DNA of 8,643 nt, from contig JAJYOO010000077.1 of the NCBI GenBank assembly GCA_021796155.1, positions 1 to 8,643 of the forward strand, in the 5' to 3' direction. The translations under genes were made by a program, and so were the position numbers. This DNA comes from Chloroflexota bacterium. GTDB lineage: Bacteria > Chloroflexota > Anaerolineae > Anaerolineales > Villigracilaceae. The notes under the pieces are model-generated. The model was not told the DNA's origin. It saw nothing but the letters and a program-made list of their open reading frames with translations, and made no database searches. This document shows positions 1-5,745 of this stretch, piece by piece (position 1 is the first letter of the stretch; the number at the start of each line of letters is the position of its first letter).

Positions 1-1
1 C

Positions 2-481
2 ATCGCTTACTTCGTTGTCAATGTGGACGCTGGTGGTCACGGCAATATCAGCGCTGAGGTTGATAATCAAGGATATATGGGTGTGGCAGACAACAATATC
101 ACGTACCCGGCTATTTCAGTTTTGCCCAATGGCAAAGGAGTCATGGCTTTCACGCTTGTCGGCCAGGATTATTACCCAAGCGCTGCCTACACATCCATTA
201 GCCGCGATGGCATCGGAGATATTCACATTTCCGGTGCCGGCGCGGGACCTGACGATGGCTTCAGCGGAACTTACATCTTCAACTATCCCTCGCCTCCGCG
301 TCCGCGTTGGGGTGACTATGGCGGCGCTGTGACGGATGGCAGCAACATCTGGATTGCATCCGAGTTCATCGGGCAGACATGTACGTACGCGCAGTATATT
401 GCCAATCCCTTCGGCAGTTGCGGCGGAACGCGCACTGTGCTTGCCAACTGGGATACACACATCACAGGTTTGACGCCGTAA
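2..481 (+). CDS. C-terminal part of a secreted sialidase/BNR-like protein (5' end outside window)
   Basis: The open frame enters from the left edge and ends at TAA 479-481, so about 159 C-terminal residues are visible. The sequence is rich in Gly, Asn, Asp, Tyr and aromatic residues, as in extracellular beta-propeller or beta-sandwich proteins. It includes RWGDYGGAVTDGSNIWIASE followed by a stretch ending TRTVLANWDTHITGLTP. I recognise this RWGDY...IWIASE...ANWxTHI ending from bacterial sialidase-like or BNR-repeat hypothetical proteins, where it closes the last blade. Two Cys flank a short loop (QTCTYAQ and GSCGGTR) and could form a disulphide outside the cell. No catalytic residue can be assigned from this fragment. 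A GTG at 23 could serve as a start, but homology-like sequence continues upstream to the edge, so the gene is treated as truncated by the window. Substrate and enzymatic activity are unknown. Confidence 0.75.
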   Translation: MAYFVVNVDAGGHGNISAEVDNQGYMGVADNNITYPAISVLPNGKGVMAFTLVGQDYYPSAAYTSISRDGIGDIHISGAGAGPDDGFSGTYIFNYPSPPRPRWGDYGGAVTDGSNIWIASEFIGQTCTYAQYIANPFGSCGGTRTVLANWDTHITGLTP

Positions 482-504
482 GCAAATAACGGTGTTTCAG
501 AATC

Positions 505-546
505 AAAAATTGGATGCCAGGGAAAAGTCTCCGGCATCCAATTTTT
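505..546. terminator. Bidirectional intrinsic terminator between convergent genes
   Basis: A perfect 14-bp inverted repeat: AAAAATTGGATGCC at 505-518 pairs with GGCATCCAATTTTT at 533-546. The loop is 14 nt and can add a few more pairs. The left arm begins with five A and the right arm ends with five T, so either strand gives a hairpin followed by a U-run. It lies 23 bp after the stop of the sialidase-like gene (+) and 10 bp after the stop of the lipoprotein gene (-), as expected for a shared terminator. Confidence 0.88.
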
Positions 547-556
547 ATATCGTGAG

Positions 557-1192
557 TCATTCTGCCGGCCTGACAGACTCGAACATCGCTTCAAAGAATG
601 GCGCGGCTTCACGGCTCGATGTTGATAATATTAGTTCATGGTTTTTCCCATTGATCGCCATGATTTTGAAACTAGCGCTATAGCTGAAGAAAGAACCGGT
701 CTCGACGCAAATCTCCGCATCCACTTTGTGAGAATTAGTCTGGGGCAGGCAGCGCTGATTTATCAATCCAGATGCGGTTCCGTTGAACGGTGATATCTTC
801 AAGAGGACCGTCATCCCTTGTGATGAGGCAAACGTTACGCCATCCGTGTTTTCCGTCACAGACCAGTCGGACGGATAATCCATCGCGATTCCGAATACGG
901 CGCTTGCGAACGTCTTCCAGCCTTGTGTTGAAATGGACGTTGGACTGGATACAGGAACGACAGTATTTCCCTGTATTGGCGATAGCGGAATTGCCGTTGG
1001 ATTCGCCGTCACGATGATAGAGGATGGAAGCGTTTCCATTTGTGCGGCGGCAGTGGCTTCGGCGTCTGTTCCTTCGTTTGCCCTGCTGGCTATATTGGGA
1101 TTACCTGATGGCGCATTGTTTTGTGAAATGATGGCCGGGGAACAGCCTGCGATCAAAAAACCGATCAGAGTCAAAATCAGCAGATGTTTCAT
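557..1192 (-). CDS. Small lipoprotein with a PsbP/Mog1-like domain, function unknown
   Basis: A 211-residue protein. It starts with a short positive N-terminus and a hydrophobic stretch ending in the lipobox LIAGC (Cys17), a type II signal peptide that predicts lipid anchoring on the outer face of the membrane. Residues 18-90 are a low-complexity linker rich in Ser, Thr, Pro, Asn and Ala. Residues 91-211 form a compact domain that begins GWKTFASAVFGIAMDYPSDW. The pattern FGI.M.YPSDWSV followed by a VTFAS strand is typical of PsbP/Mog1-like domains in bacterial lipoproteins. Cys148 and Cys162 could pair. The start is supported by GAGGTG a few bases upstream of ATG. The gene is convergent with the upstream secreted protein and divergent from queA. 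No enzymatic residues are evident and no specific role is proposed. Confidence 0.8.
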   Translation of the reverse strand: MKHLLILTLIGFLIAGCSPAIISQNNAPSGNPNIASRANEGTDAEATAAAQMETLPSSIIVTANPTAIPLSPIQGNTVVPVSSPTSISTQGWKTFASAVFGIAMDYPSDWSVTENTDGVTFASSQGMTVLLKISPFNGTASGLINQRCLPQTNSHKVDAEICVETGSFFSYSASFKIMAINGKNHELILSTSSREAAPFFEAMFESVRPAE

Positions 1193-1306
1193 TTTTCACC
1201 TCTAAGCTATTTCGGTATGGTTATTGATTAATCTCGGTTTCACATCGGCTCGTGCGTATGTCCATAGACGCTCGGTGTCCGCCGGGTGTTCCGCGATCAT
1301 TATCGG

Positions 1307-1312
1307 TATAAT
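1307..1312 (+). promoter_or_regulatory. Consensus -10 box of queA, implying a leaderless mRNA
   Basis: TATAAT lies only 8 bp before the queA ATG at 1321. A start site about 7 bp past this box would be near 1319, leaving almost no 5' leader. No Shine-Dalgarno sequence is visible between the box and the ATG, which fits leaderless initiation. No good -35 match is seen at 16-18 bp, so the box could be fortuitous. Confidence 0.5.
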
Positions 1313-1320
1313 TCGCTTCA

Positions 1321-2406
1321 ATGGAACAGCCGAAAACCTCCGATTTCGATTACGATCTTTCTGAATCATTCATCGCACAGACTCCGGTCGAGCCGCGCGA
1401 TTCGTCGCGCTTGCTTGTACTTCATCGCAATACTGGAGAATTGGAACATCGTATCTTTCGGGACGTTGGCAGTTACCTGCGCCCGAATGACTTACTCGTC
1501 CTGAATCAGACGCGCGTTATCCCGGCGCGGATTTTTGCGCACAAGCCAACCGGAGGACGCGTCGAGTTGCTATTGCTTCGCCGCCGCGATGACTTACATT
1601 GGGAAGTTCTGGTCGGCGGCAAAGGTTTGCGCGTAGGCAGTAAAGTGCGCGTTGAGAATGGACCGGAAGCGGAGATCAAAGAAATACTAAATGGTGCGGA
1701 ACGTTTGATTGAATTCAAAGAACCAATCGAGCCGTATTTTCCAAAAGTCGGGAATGTGCCGCTGCCGCCGTATATTCATGAAAAGCTGAATGATCCCGAA
1801 CGCTATCAAACCGTTTATGCGCGTGAACCGGGTTCCGCCGCCGCGCCGACCGCTGGACTTCATTTCACTCCGCGTTTATTGGATGAATTACAAAAGCAAG
1901 GCGTAAAGATTGCGTATGTCACTTTGCATGTTGGCCTGGACACGTTCGCACCAGTCACAGAAGATAATCCGCAGGAACATAAAATCCACACCGAATGGTG
2001 TGAACTGACTCAGCAAACAGCTGACGCGATCAATCAAACAAAACGATCAGGCGGACGCGTGATTGCAGTGGGGACAACAAGTGTGAGAACATTGGAGTCA
2101 GCAGCAGTTGGGAATCGGGAATCGAGAATCGGCCACGACTCCCGAAGTACGTCTCTCGATTTCCAAACATTCAATCTCGAATATCGAGTATCGGCTTTTA
2201 CCGGCCCTACTTCGCTTTATATTCTTCCCAGTTACCAATTCAAAGTCGTGGACGCGATGATCACAAATTTTCATCTGCCAAAATCCACACTGATCATGCT
2301 GGTCAGCGCGTTCGTCGGGCGCGAACGGATTCTGCAAACGTACGAGATCGCGAAGAAAGAAGGTTATCGCTTTTATTCGTTCGGCGACGCGATGTTGATT
2401 ATATAG
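1321..2406 (+). CDS. queA: S-adenosylmethionine:tRNA ribosyltransferase-isomerase QueA
   Basis: QueA transfers and isomerises the ribosyl part of S-adenosylmethionine onto 7-aminomethyl-7-deazaguanine in position 34 of GUN-anticodon tRNAs, giving epoxyqueuosine in the queuosine pathway. The 361-residue product has the family blocks in order: SDFDYDLSESFIAQTPVEPR and DSSRLLVLHR at the N-terminus, then LVLNQTRVIPARI, GSAAAPTAGLHFT, HVGLDTFAPV, HTEWCELT, VGTTSVRTLESAA and VDAMITNFHLPKSTLIMLVS. The ATG at 1321 places SDFDYDL at residues 7-13, as in homologues, although no ribosome binding site is visible. The protein is slightly long. Between LESAA and the YILPSYQ block there are about 34 residues where E. 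coli QueA has about 14. The extra part coincides with tandem 7-nt repeats in the DNA (see 2110-2192). The last 8 bp overlap the 3' end of the convergent patatin gene. No other queuosine gene is in the window. Confidence 0.96.
   Translation: MEQPKTSDFDYDLSESFIAQTPVEPRDSSRLLVLHRNTGELEHRIFRDVGSYLRPNDLLVLNQTRVIPARIFAHKPTGGRVELLLLRRRDDLHWEVLVGGKGLRVGSKVRVENGPEAEIKEILNGAERLIEFKEPIEPYFPKVGNVPLPPYIHEKLNDPERYQTVYAREPGSAAAPTAGLHFTPRLLDELQKQGVKIAYVTLHVGLDTFAPVTEDNPQEHKIHTEWCELTQQTADAINQTKRSGGRVIAVGTTSVRTLESAAVGNRESRIGHDSRSTSLDFQTFNLEYRVSAFTGPTSLYILPSYQFKVVDAMITNFHLPKSTLIMLVSAFVGRERILQTYEIAKKEGYRFYSFGDAMLII
2110..2192 (+). repeat. Two-armed 7-nt repeat array inserted in frame in queA
   Basis: The left arm has three tandem heptamers: GGGAATC (2110-2116), GGGAATC (2117-2123) and GAGAATC (2124-2130). 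The right arm is a more degenerate series in inverted sense, including GATTTCC (2158-2164), GAATATC (2179-2185) and GAGTATC (2186-2192). GGGAATCGAGA (2117-2127) can pair with TCTCGATTTCC (2154-2164), with one G.U. The array encodes the NRESR...LEYR segment, which canonical QueA proteins lack. It does not break the frame. This is direct sequence evidence; its origin as an inserted element is inference. Confidence 0.65.
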
Positions 2407-3340
2407 AATCAGTTCTGTTAGGTGCCACAGCCTTTACGCCCATGGCAGTATCAACTTGATCGTTAAGAATCATTTGTCCTAATTGCTCGCCGTAGGCAAG
2501 CAATTCATCCATGTGGTTTGTATCGTCGAGGGCAATATATTTTTTGAAGTCCACCTGGAAGCGGCGGAAATCGAGTCCTTTGAAAAATGTTTCCACGAGA
2601 TGAACTTGTTGATCGCTGGTGGATGAGAGAAAAGCATCTTCGAGCGGAATGAGCCAGTTCCATACAGCCATCTTATTCGCCTGGCCCGGTTTGACGGCTT
2701 GCGGGTCACGGCCAGTGCCGAGGCTGATCAATGTAGTTTCTTCGAGTTTCCATTGCAGGCAGAACAGTGCTTCATACGCAGCAATGTAACATGGATTAAC
2801 GTACGAGCCAATGCCGCCATCCACGTAACGATCCTCGACGACGGGAAAATAAGCTGGGATTGAGCTTGATGCCATCACGGCAGTAACGACCGGCCAGTCT
2901 TTATATTCAGGTTTCCAGGGCTTGATGAAACGGGATTTATTGGTTAACAGGTCCATCGTAATAATAACCACATCGGTACGCGGCACCGCATTCCAGAAGT
3001 CGCCCATCTTGATATCACCGATCTTATCGTGAAGGATCTTTCGAAGCGGGTCGCTCGAATATTGATATCGCGTAAGCGGGAAGAAAAACGTCCGCCAGGA
3101 TTTTTTGAAAACCGTTTTGCCAAATTGAAGATACAGGTCATTCATTGCCTTGGCGGTCAAGCCTGCGCTGAGTCCCGCCGCGATGATTGAACCCGTTGAT
3201 GTTCCTGCGGCCAATCGAAAAATATCATGCGAGGATTTTCCAAGCGCATTTTCCAATGTCATCAGGGCACGCGTGGCTACAACGCCGCGGATGCCTCCAC
3301 CGTCAATGGCTATGGCTACATGTTTGCGAAAAGGCTTCAT
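2399..3340 (-). CDS. Patatin-like phospholipase (downstream paralogue)
   Basis: A 313-residue patatin-family protein, expected to be a Ser-Asp dyad lipid acyl hydrolase. The glycine-rich oxyanion loop DGGGIRG is at residues 13-19, the nucleophile elbow GTSTG at 46-50 (Ser48), and the catalytic Asp in DGG at 174-176 (Asp174). The ASSSIPAYFP helix and strand typical of the family precede the DGG. There is no signal peptide or clear membrane segment, so it is probably cytoplasmic or peripheral on the membrane. The start is set by AAGGAGG (3345-3351 on the complementary strand) four bases before ATG. It is the second gene of a minus-strand pair, 39 bp after its paralogue. Its stop overlaps the end of queA by 8 bp, and no separate terminator is visible there. 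The substrate is unknown. Confidence 0.9.
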   Translation of the reverse strand: MKPFRKHVAIAIDGGGIRGVVATRALMTLENALGKSSHDIFRLAAGTSTGSIIAAGLSAGLTAKAMNDLYLQFGKTVFKKSWRTFFFPLTRYQYSSDPLRKILHDKIGDIKMGDFWNAVPRTDVVIITMDLLTNKSRFIKPWKPEYKDWPVVTAVMASSSIPAYFPVVEDRYVDGGIGSYVNPCYIAAYEALFCLQWKLEETTLISLGTGRDPQAVKPGQANKMAVWNWLIPLEDAFLSSTSDQQVHLVETFFKGLDFRRFQVDFKKYIALDDTNHMDELLAYGEQLGQMILNDQVDTAMGVKAVAPNRTDSI

Positions 3341-3379
3341 GCTTCCTCCTTGAATTATTGTAAATCCAGAATTGTGTTT

Positions 3380-4423
3380 TCAATGTTTTCGCGCGGATTG
3401 TTTATGAGATGTTAAGACGCGATGTTTCCTGACTTTATTTGTCTTACCTTGGGTTGTAGATTTTTTTAGAAATGCATGACCTATTGCACTGCCCATTTGG
3501 GGAATGCGATCAGGAATGACATTCATGGCGCGGTCAACGTTATCGTTTAGGATCAACTGTCCAAGCTGTTCGCCATAACGGGTCAACTCCGGGATTTTGG
3601 CCGGGCTATCCATAGGGATGACCGCTTTATAGTCTATTTGGAAGCGGCGGAAATCCAGCTTGGGGAAAAGTTTTTTAACGAGGTCCACTTGCTGATCCGT
3701 AGCAGAGTATCCAAATGCATTCAATAACGGATTGATATATTGAATCGGCAGGAAACGATCCGGTTCGCCGCGCTTGATGTCGTTCGGGTCGCGGCCCGTG
3801 CCAATGCTAATCAGAGTCGTTTCTTCGAGCTTCCAATTCAAACTAAAAGCAATTTCGTAAGCCGCAAGATAACAAGGATTGTTATATGACCCGACGCCAC
3901 CATCAATGAAGCTTCCATCAACGGAAGGAAAATAAGTCGGTGCGGCGGCTGATGCCAGCACAGCATCAACAAGTTTCCACTCTGCATACTTGCTCTTATA
4001 AGGCTTGATGAAACGTGTGCGATTCTCAACAATATCAAAAGTAGTAATGACAATGTCAATGGGCGGAGTTGCATTCCATAAATCTGCGACGTTCTTATCG
4101 CTAAAATATTTTTCCAAAGATTTCTTCAGCGGAACTTGTGAATAGCGATGATTGAAGAACGGCCAAAGCCTTGTGCTGATTCCCTGACGGAAGATTTGGT
4201 CGCCGAGATCCAGATAGAGTTGATTCAGCGTTTTCGCTTCCATCCTCGACGCTAAACCGGCCGCGATGATCGAGCCGGTGGATGTGCCCGCGGTGAGTCC
4301 AATCCGCGTGTGGAGCGGATAGCCGAGATGTGCTTCGAGCATGGTCAACGCCGTGGTGACAACCACGCCTTTGATGCCGCCGCCGTCAATGGCAATGGCA
4401 AGATTCTTGCGGAACGGTTTCAT
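3380..4423 (-). CDS. Patatin-like phospholipase (upstream paralogue with basic C-terminal tail)
   Basis: A 347-residue patatin-family hydrolase and tandem paralogue of the next gene. Of the first 50 residues, 33 are identical between the two when aligned without gaps. The motifs sit at the same residue numbers: DGGGIKG at 13-19, GTSTG at 46-50 (Ser48) and DGG at 174-176 (Asp174). Similarity continues through ETTLISIGTGRDP and the closing GEQLGQLILNDNVD.AM segment. It differs by a C-terminal extension of roughly 35 residues rich in Lys, Arg, Ser and Thr (about 313-347), which the shorter copy lacks and which could bind acidic lipid or nucleic acid. The start has an AAGGAGG ribosome site (4428-4434, complementary strand) identical to that of the other copy. 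It is probably the first gene of a two-gene operon. There is no export signal and the substrate is unknown. Confidence 0.9.
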   Translation of the reverse strand: MKPFRKNLAIAIDGGGIKGVVVTTALTMLEAHLGYPLHTRIGLTAGTSTGSIIAAGLASRMEAKTLNQLYLDLGDQIFRQGISTRLWPFFNHRYSQVPLKKSLEKYFSDKNVADLWNATPPIDIVITTFDIVENRTRFIKPYKSKYAEWKLVDAVLASAAAPTYFPSVDGSFIDGGVGSYNNPCYLAAYEIAFSLNWKLEETTLISIGTGRDPNDIKRGEPDRFLPIQYINPLLNAFGYSATDQQVDLVKKLFPKLDFRRFQIDYKAVIPMDSPAKIPELTRYGEQLGQLILNDNVDRAMNVIPDRIPQMGSAIGHAFLKKSTTQGKTNKVRKHRVLTSHKQSARKH

Positions 4424-4446
4424 GCTTCCTCCTTCTGCCTATAAAT

Positions 4447-4474
4447 AGTGTAATGAAAATTGGACGAAATTCAA
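4447..4474 (-). promoter_or_regulatory. Candidate sigma-70 promoter for the patatin pair
   Basis: On the minus strand TTGAAT (4474-4469) is followed after 16 bp by TACACT (4452-4447), a fair -35/-10 pair. Transcription would start near 4440 and give a short leader holding the AAGGAGG site at 4434-4428. No promoter is needed in the 39-bp gap between the two patatin genes. Predicted by eye only. Confidence 0.4.
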
Positions 4475-4486
4475 GTGGGTTAAATT

Positions 4487-4580
4487 GTTTGAAGGTTGGA
4501 AGGTTTAAAGTTTTACAGGTTGAACATTCTGACCTGTAAACTTTCGGACTTGCTAACCGCCGATGTTCAAACGTGCTAAC
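4487..4580. repeat. Two-armed array of GT-starting octamers between divergent genes
   Basis: The left arm has five consecutive 8-mers on the plus strand from 4487: GTTTGAAG, GTTGGAAG, GTTTAAAG, TTTTACAG, GTTGAACA. From 4580 back to 4527 the minus strand reads GTTAGCAC, GTTTGAAC, ATCGGCG, GTTAGCAA, GTCCGAAA, GTTTACAG, GTCAGAA, the same kind of unit in inverted sense. The strongest pairing is AAAGTTTTACAGGT (4507-4520) with ACCTGTAAACTTT (4532-4544), with one bulged T and an 11-nt loop. It fills most of the space between the patatin promoter and the glycosylase ATG at 4589. Its effect on expression is unknown. Confidence 0.65.
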
Positions 4581-4582
4581 AT
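4574..4582 (+). promoter_or_regulatory. Possible extended -10 of the glycosylase operon
   Basis: TGCTAACAT (TGn plus TAACAT at 4577-4582) resembles an extended -10 box and ends 6 bp before the ATG at 4589. If used, the first gene would be leaderless, as proposed for queA. No Shine-Dalgarno sequence is visible upstream of this ATG. The element overlaps the last octamer of the repeat array, so it may simply be part of that array. Confidence 0.28.
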
Positions 4583-4588
4583 TGATAT

Positions 4589-5275
4589 ATGCAAACCGAT
4601 CTTGAGCAGTTGAACAAGGAAATCATTGCTTGTCGGAAATGTCCGCGGCTGGTGGCGTGGCGCGAAGAAGTGGCGCGGACGAAACGTAAGGCTTACATGG
4701 ATTGGGATTATTGGGGCAACCCGGTTCCCGGATTTGGCGATCCGAAGGCGCGCGTTCTTGTTGTTGGACTCGCACCCGGCGCGCACGGATCGAATCGCAC
4801 CGGACGACAATTCACGGGCGATGCATCTGGCAACTTTTTGTTTCCCGCGTTATACCGCGCGGGTTTTGCCAGTCAGCCAAATGCGACCAGCCGCGATGAT
4901 GGTTTGACGCTGCATGACATGTACATCACCGCCTCCGGGCGTTGTGCGCCGCCGGACAACAAACCGACAAAAGAAGAACTCGATAACTGCCAGCCCTTTC
5001 TTGAACGTGAACTTGAAATCATCACACCCAAAGTAATCGTCGTTTTGGGCCGGATTGCGTTTGAAAGAATTCTAAAGATTTATAACATTCGCAAGTCATC
5101 TTGGAAATTTTCTCACGGCGCAGTTTTCCCACTTCCTTCTTCATCCTTCATCTTTTATCCTTCATCCTTGATTTGTTCTTATCATCCCAGCCAGCAAAAT
5201 ACATCAACGGGCAAACTCACTGTAAAAATGTTTGATGCAATTTGGCTGAAAGCGAAGGAGTTGATCCATGACTGA
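4589..5275 (+). CDS. Family 5 (UdgB-type) Fe-S uracil-DNA glycosylase
   Basis: Removes uracil and related deaminated bases from DNA at the start of base excision repair. The 228-residue protein has four likely [4Fe-4S] cysteines: Cys15 and Cys18 (CRKC), Cys119 and Cys134. Motif A is GLAPGAHGSNRTGRQFTGD (residues 60-78). The Ala after GL, where family 4 enzymes have an acidic Glu (GEAPG), places it in family 5. The second active-site motif is HPSQQNTSTG (199-208). The start gives the expected spacing to the first Cys pair. Residues about 182-196 are longer than usual because six tandem 7-nt repeats (5132-5173) encode a Ser/Phe-rich loop just before the HPSQQN motif. It is the first gene of an operon and overlaps the peroxiredoxin-like gene by 8 bp (ATGACTGA). 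Confidence 0.92.
   Translation: MQTDLEQLNKEIIACRKCPRLVAWREEVARTKRKAYMDWDYWGNPVPGFGDPKARVLVVGLAPGAHGSNRTGRQFTGDASGNFLFPALYRAGFASQPNATSRDDGLTLHDMYITASGRCAPPDNKPTKEELDNCQPFLERELEIITPKVIVVLGRIAFERILKIYNIRKSSWKFSHGAVFPLPSSSFIFYPSSLICSYHPSQQNTSTGKLTVKMFDAIWLKAKELIHD
5132..5173 (+). repeat. Tandem 7-nt repeats inside the uracil-DNA glycosylase gene
   Basis: Six consecutive heptamers: CTTCCTT, CTTCATC, CTTCATC, TTTTATC, CTTCATC, CTTGATT. Together they are 42 bp, exactly 14 codons, so the frame is kept. They encode the SSSFIFYPSS loop before the catalytic HPSQQN motif. No inverted second arm is visible nearby, unlike the other arrays in the window. Confidence 0.7.
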
Positions 5276-5744
5276 GCTTCTCCATCCGGATGAACCTGCA
5301 CCTGAATTCGAACTCAGCGATTTGCATGGAAAATTCATCCATCTATCCGATTATCGCGGCAAGCCGGTTGTGTTGGCTTTTCTGCGCGGCTTCATGTGAC
5401 CATATTGCCGCGCGCAGTTAGCGCGCTTGCGAGATGATTACAATGAATTCACAAAACGTGGCTCCGAGATTTTGGCAATCGGTCCGGATTCGACCAGCAA
5501 GTTTCTCGAATATTGGGCGAAGGAAAAACTTCCATTTGTCGGGCTGCCCGATCCAAGTCGCGCGGTGGCACAGCGCTATAAACAGGAAGTCAATCTTTTT
5601 AAACTCGGACGTATGCCGCTTGTCTGCATCTTGGGTGCGGATGGCATGATCCGCTACGTTCATTACGGCGCGTCCATGTCTGATATTCCTGAAAATAAAA
5701 TTTTGCTTGACGTAATAGATCAGTTGAACGCGTCATCAGGATAG
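5268..5744 (+). CDS. Peroxiredoxin-like (AhpC/TSA) protein, probable selenoprotein with in-frame TGA as Sec44
   Basis: Read from ATG 5268 to TAG 5742-5744 with TGA 5397-5399 decoded as selenocysteine, this is a 158-residue thioredoxin-fold peroxidase. Residues 9-35 (EPAPEFELSDLHGK, then LSDYRGKP) are the usual N-terminus of AhpC/TSA proteins, VVLAFLRG is the strand before the active site, and residues 44-47 are U-P-Y-C. Relatives read RG.WCP.CR.QL here, so the TGA falls on the peroxidatic Cys and leaves a UxxC redox pair with Cys47. The rest is intact (ILAIGPDS, LPDPSR..AQRY, MPLVCILGADGMIRYVHYG), with a further Cys120. AAGGAG at 5255-5260 lies 7 bp before the ATG. If TGA were a stop, the product would be a useless 43-residue peptide. 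It is presumably cytosolic and reduces peroxides with thiol donors. Alternatives are a TGC/TGT to TGA mutation or a sequencing error. Selenium-insertion genes are not in the window. Confidence 0.8.
5400..5432 (+). promoter_or_regulatory. Candidate bacterial SECIS hairpin just after the in-frame TGA
   Basis: Six perfect G-C pairs, GCGCGC (5410-5415) with GCGCGC (5421-5426), enclose the 5-nt loop AGTTA (5416-5420). A lower helix of four pairs (5405-5408 with 5429-5432, one of them U.G) stacks below a small internal loop. Exactly 16 nt separate the TGA from the loop, and the second loop base is G. Published bacterial SECIS models ask for a loop starting 16-37 nt after UGA and a G in the first two loop positions, so it fits at the short end of the range. 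It codes for PYCRAQLARLR at the same time. Not verified by folding software. Confidence 0.6.
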
Positions 5745-5745
5745 C

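Noticed and set aside
116..460. Minus-strand open frame under the sialidase-like gene
   Set aside because: The plus frame has a recognisable protein ending and a terminator after it, and the antisense translation looks compositionally random.
505..546. Perfect inverted repeat as a transposon end or regulatory operator
   Set aside because: Its position between two convergent stops, with an A-run and a T-run on either side, is fully explained by a bidirectional terminator.
2399..4423. Patatin-like phospholipases as CapV-type effectors of a CBASS antiphage system
   Set aside because: There is no cyclic nucleotide synthase (CD-NTase) or accessory defence gene nearby. The neighbours are housekeeping genes and a simple tandem duplication explains the pair.
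4487..4580. CRISPR-like array
   Set aside because: Units of 7-8 nt are directly adjacent, without unique spacers, and no cas gene is present.
5268..5399. Peroxiredoxin-like gene as a decayed pseudogene
   Set aside because: The TGA is the only disruption, it hits precisely the catalytic Cys codon, the flanks are intact, and a fitting hairpin follows. Mutation or read error cannot be fully excluded, but it is the weaker explanation.
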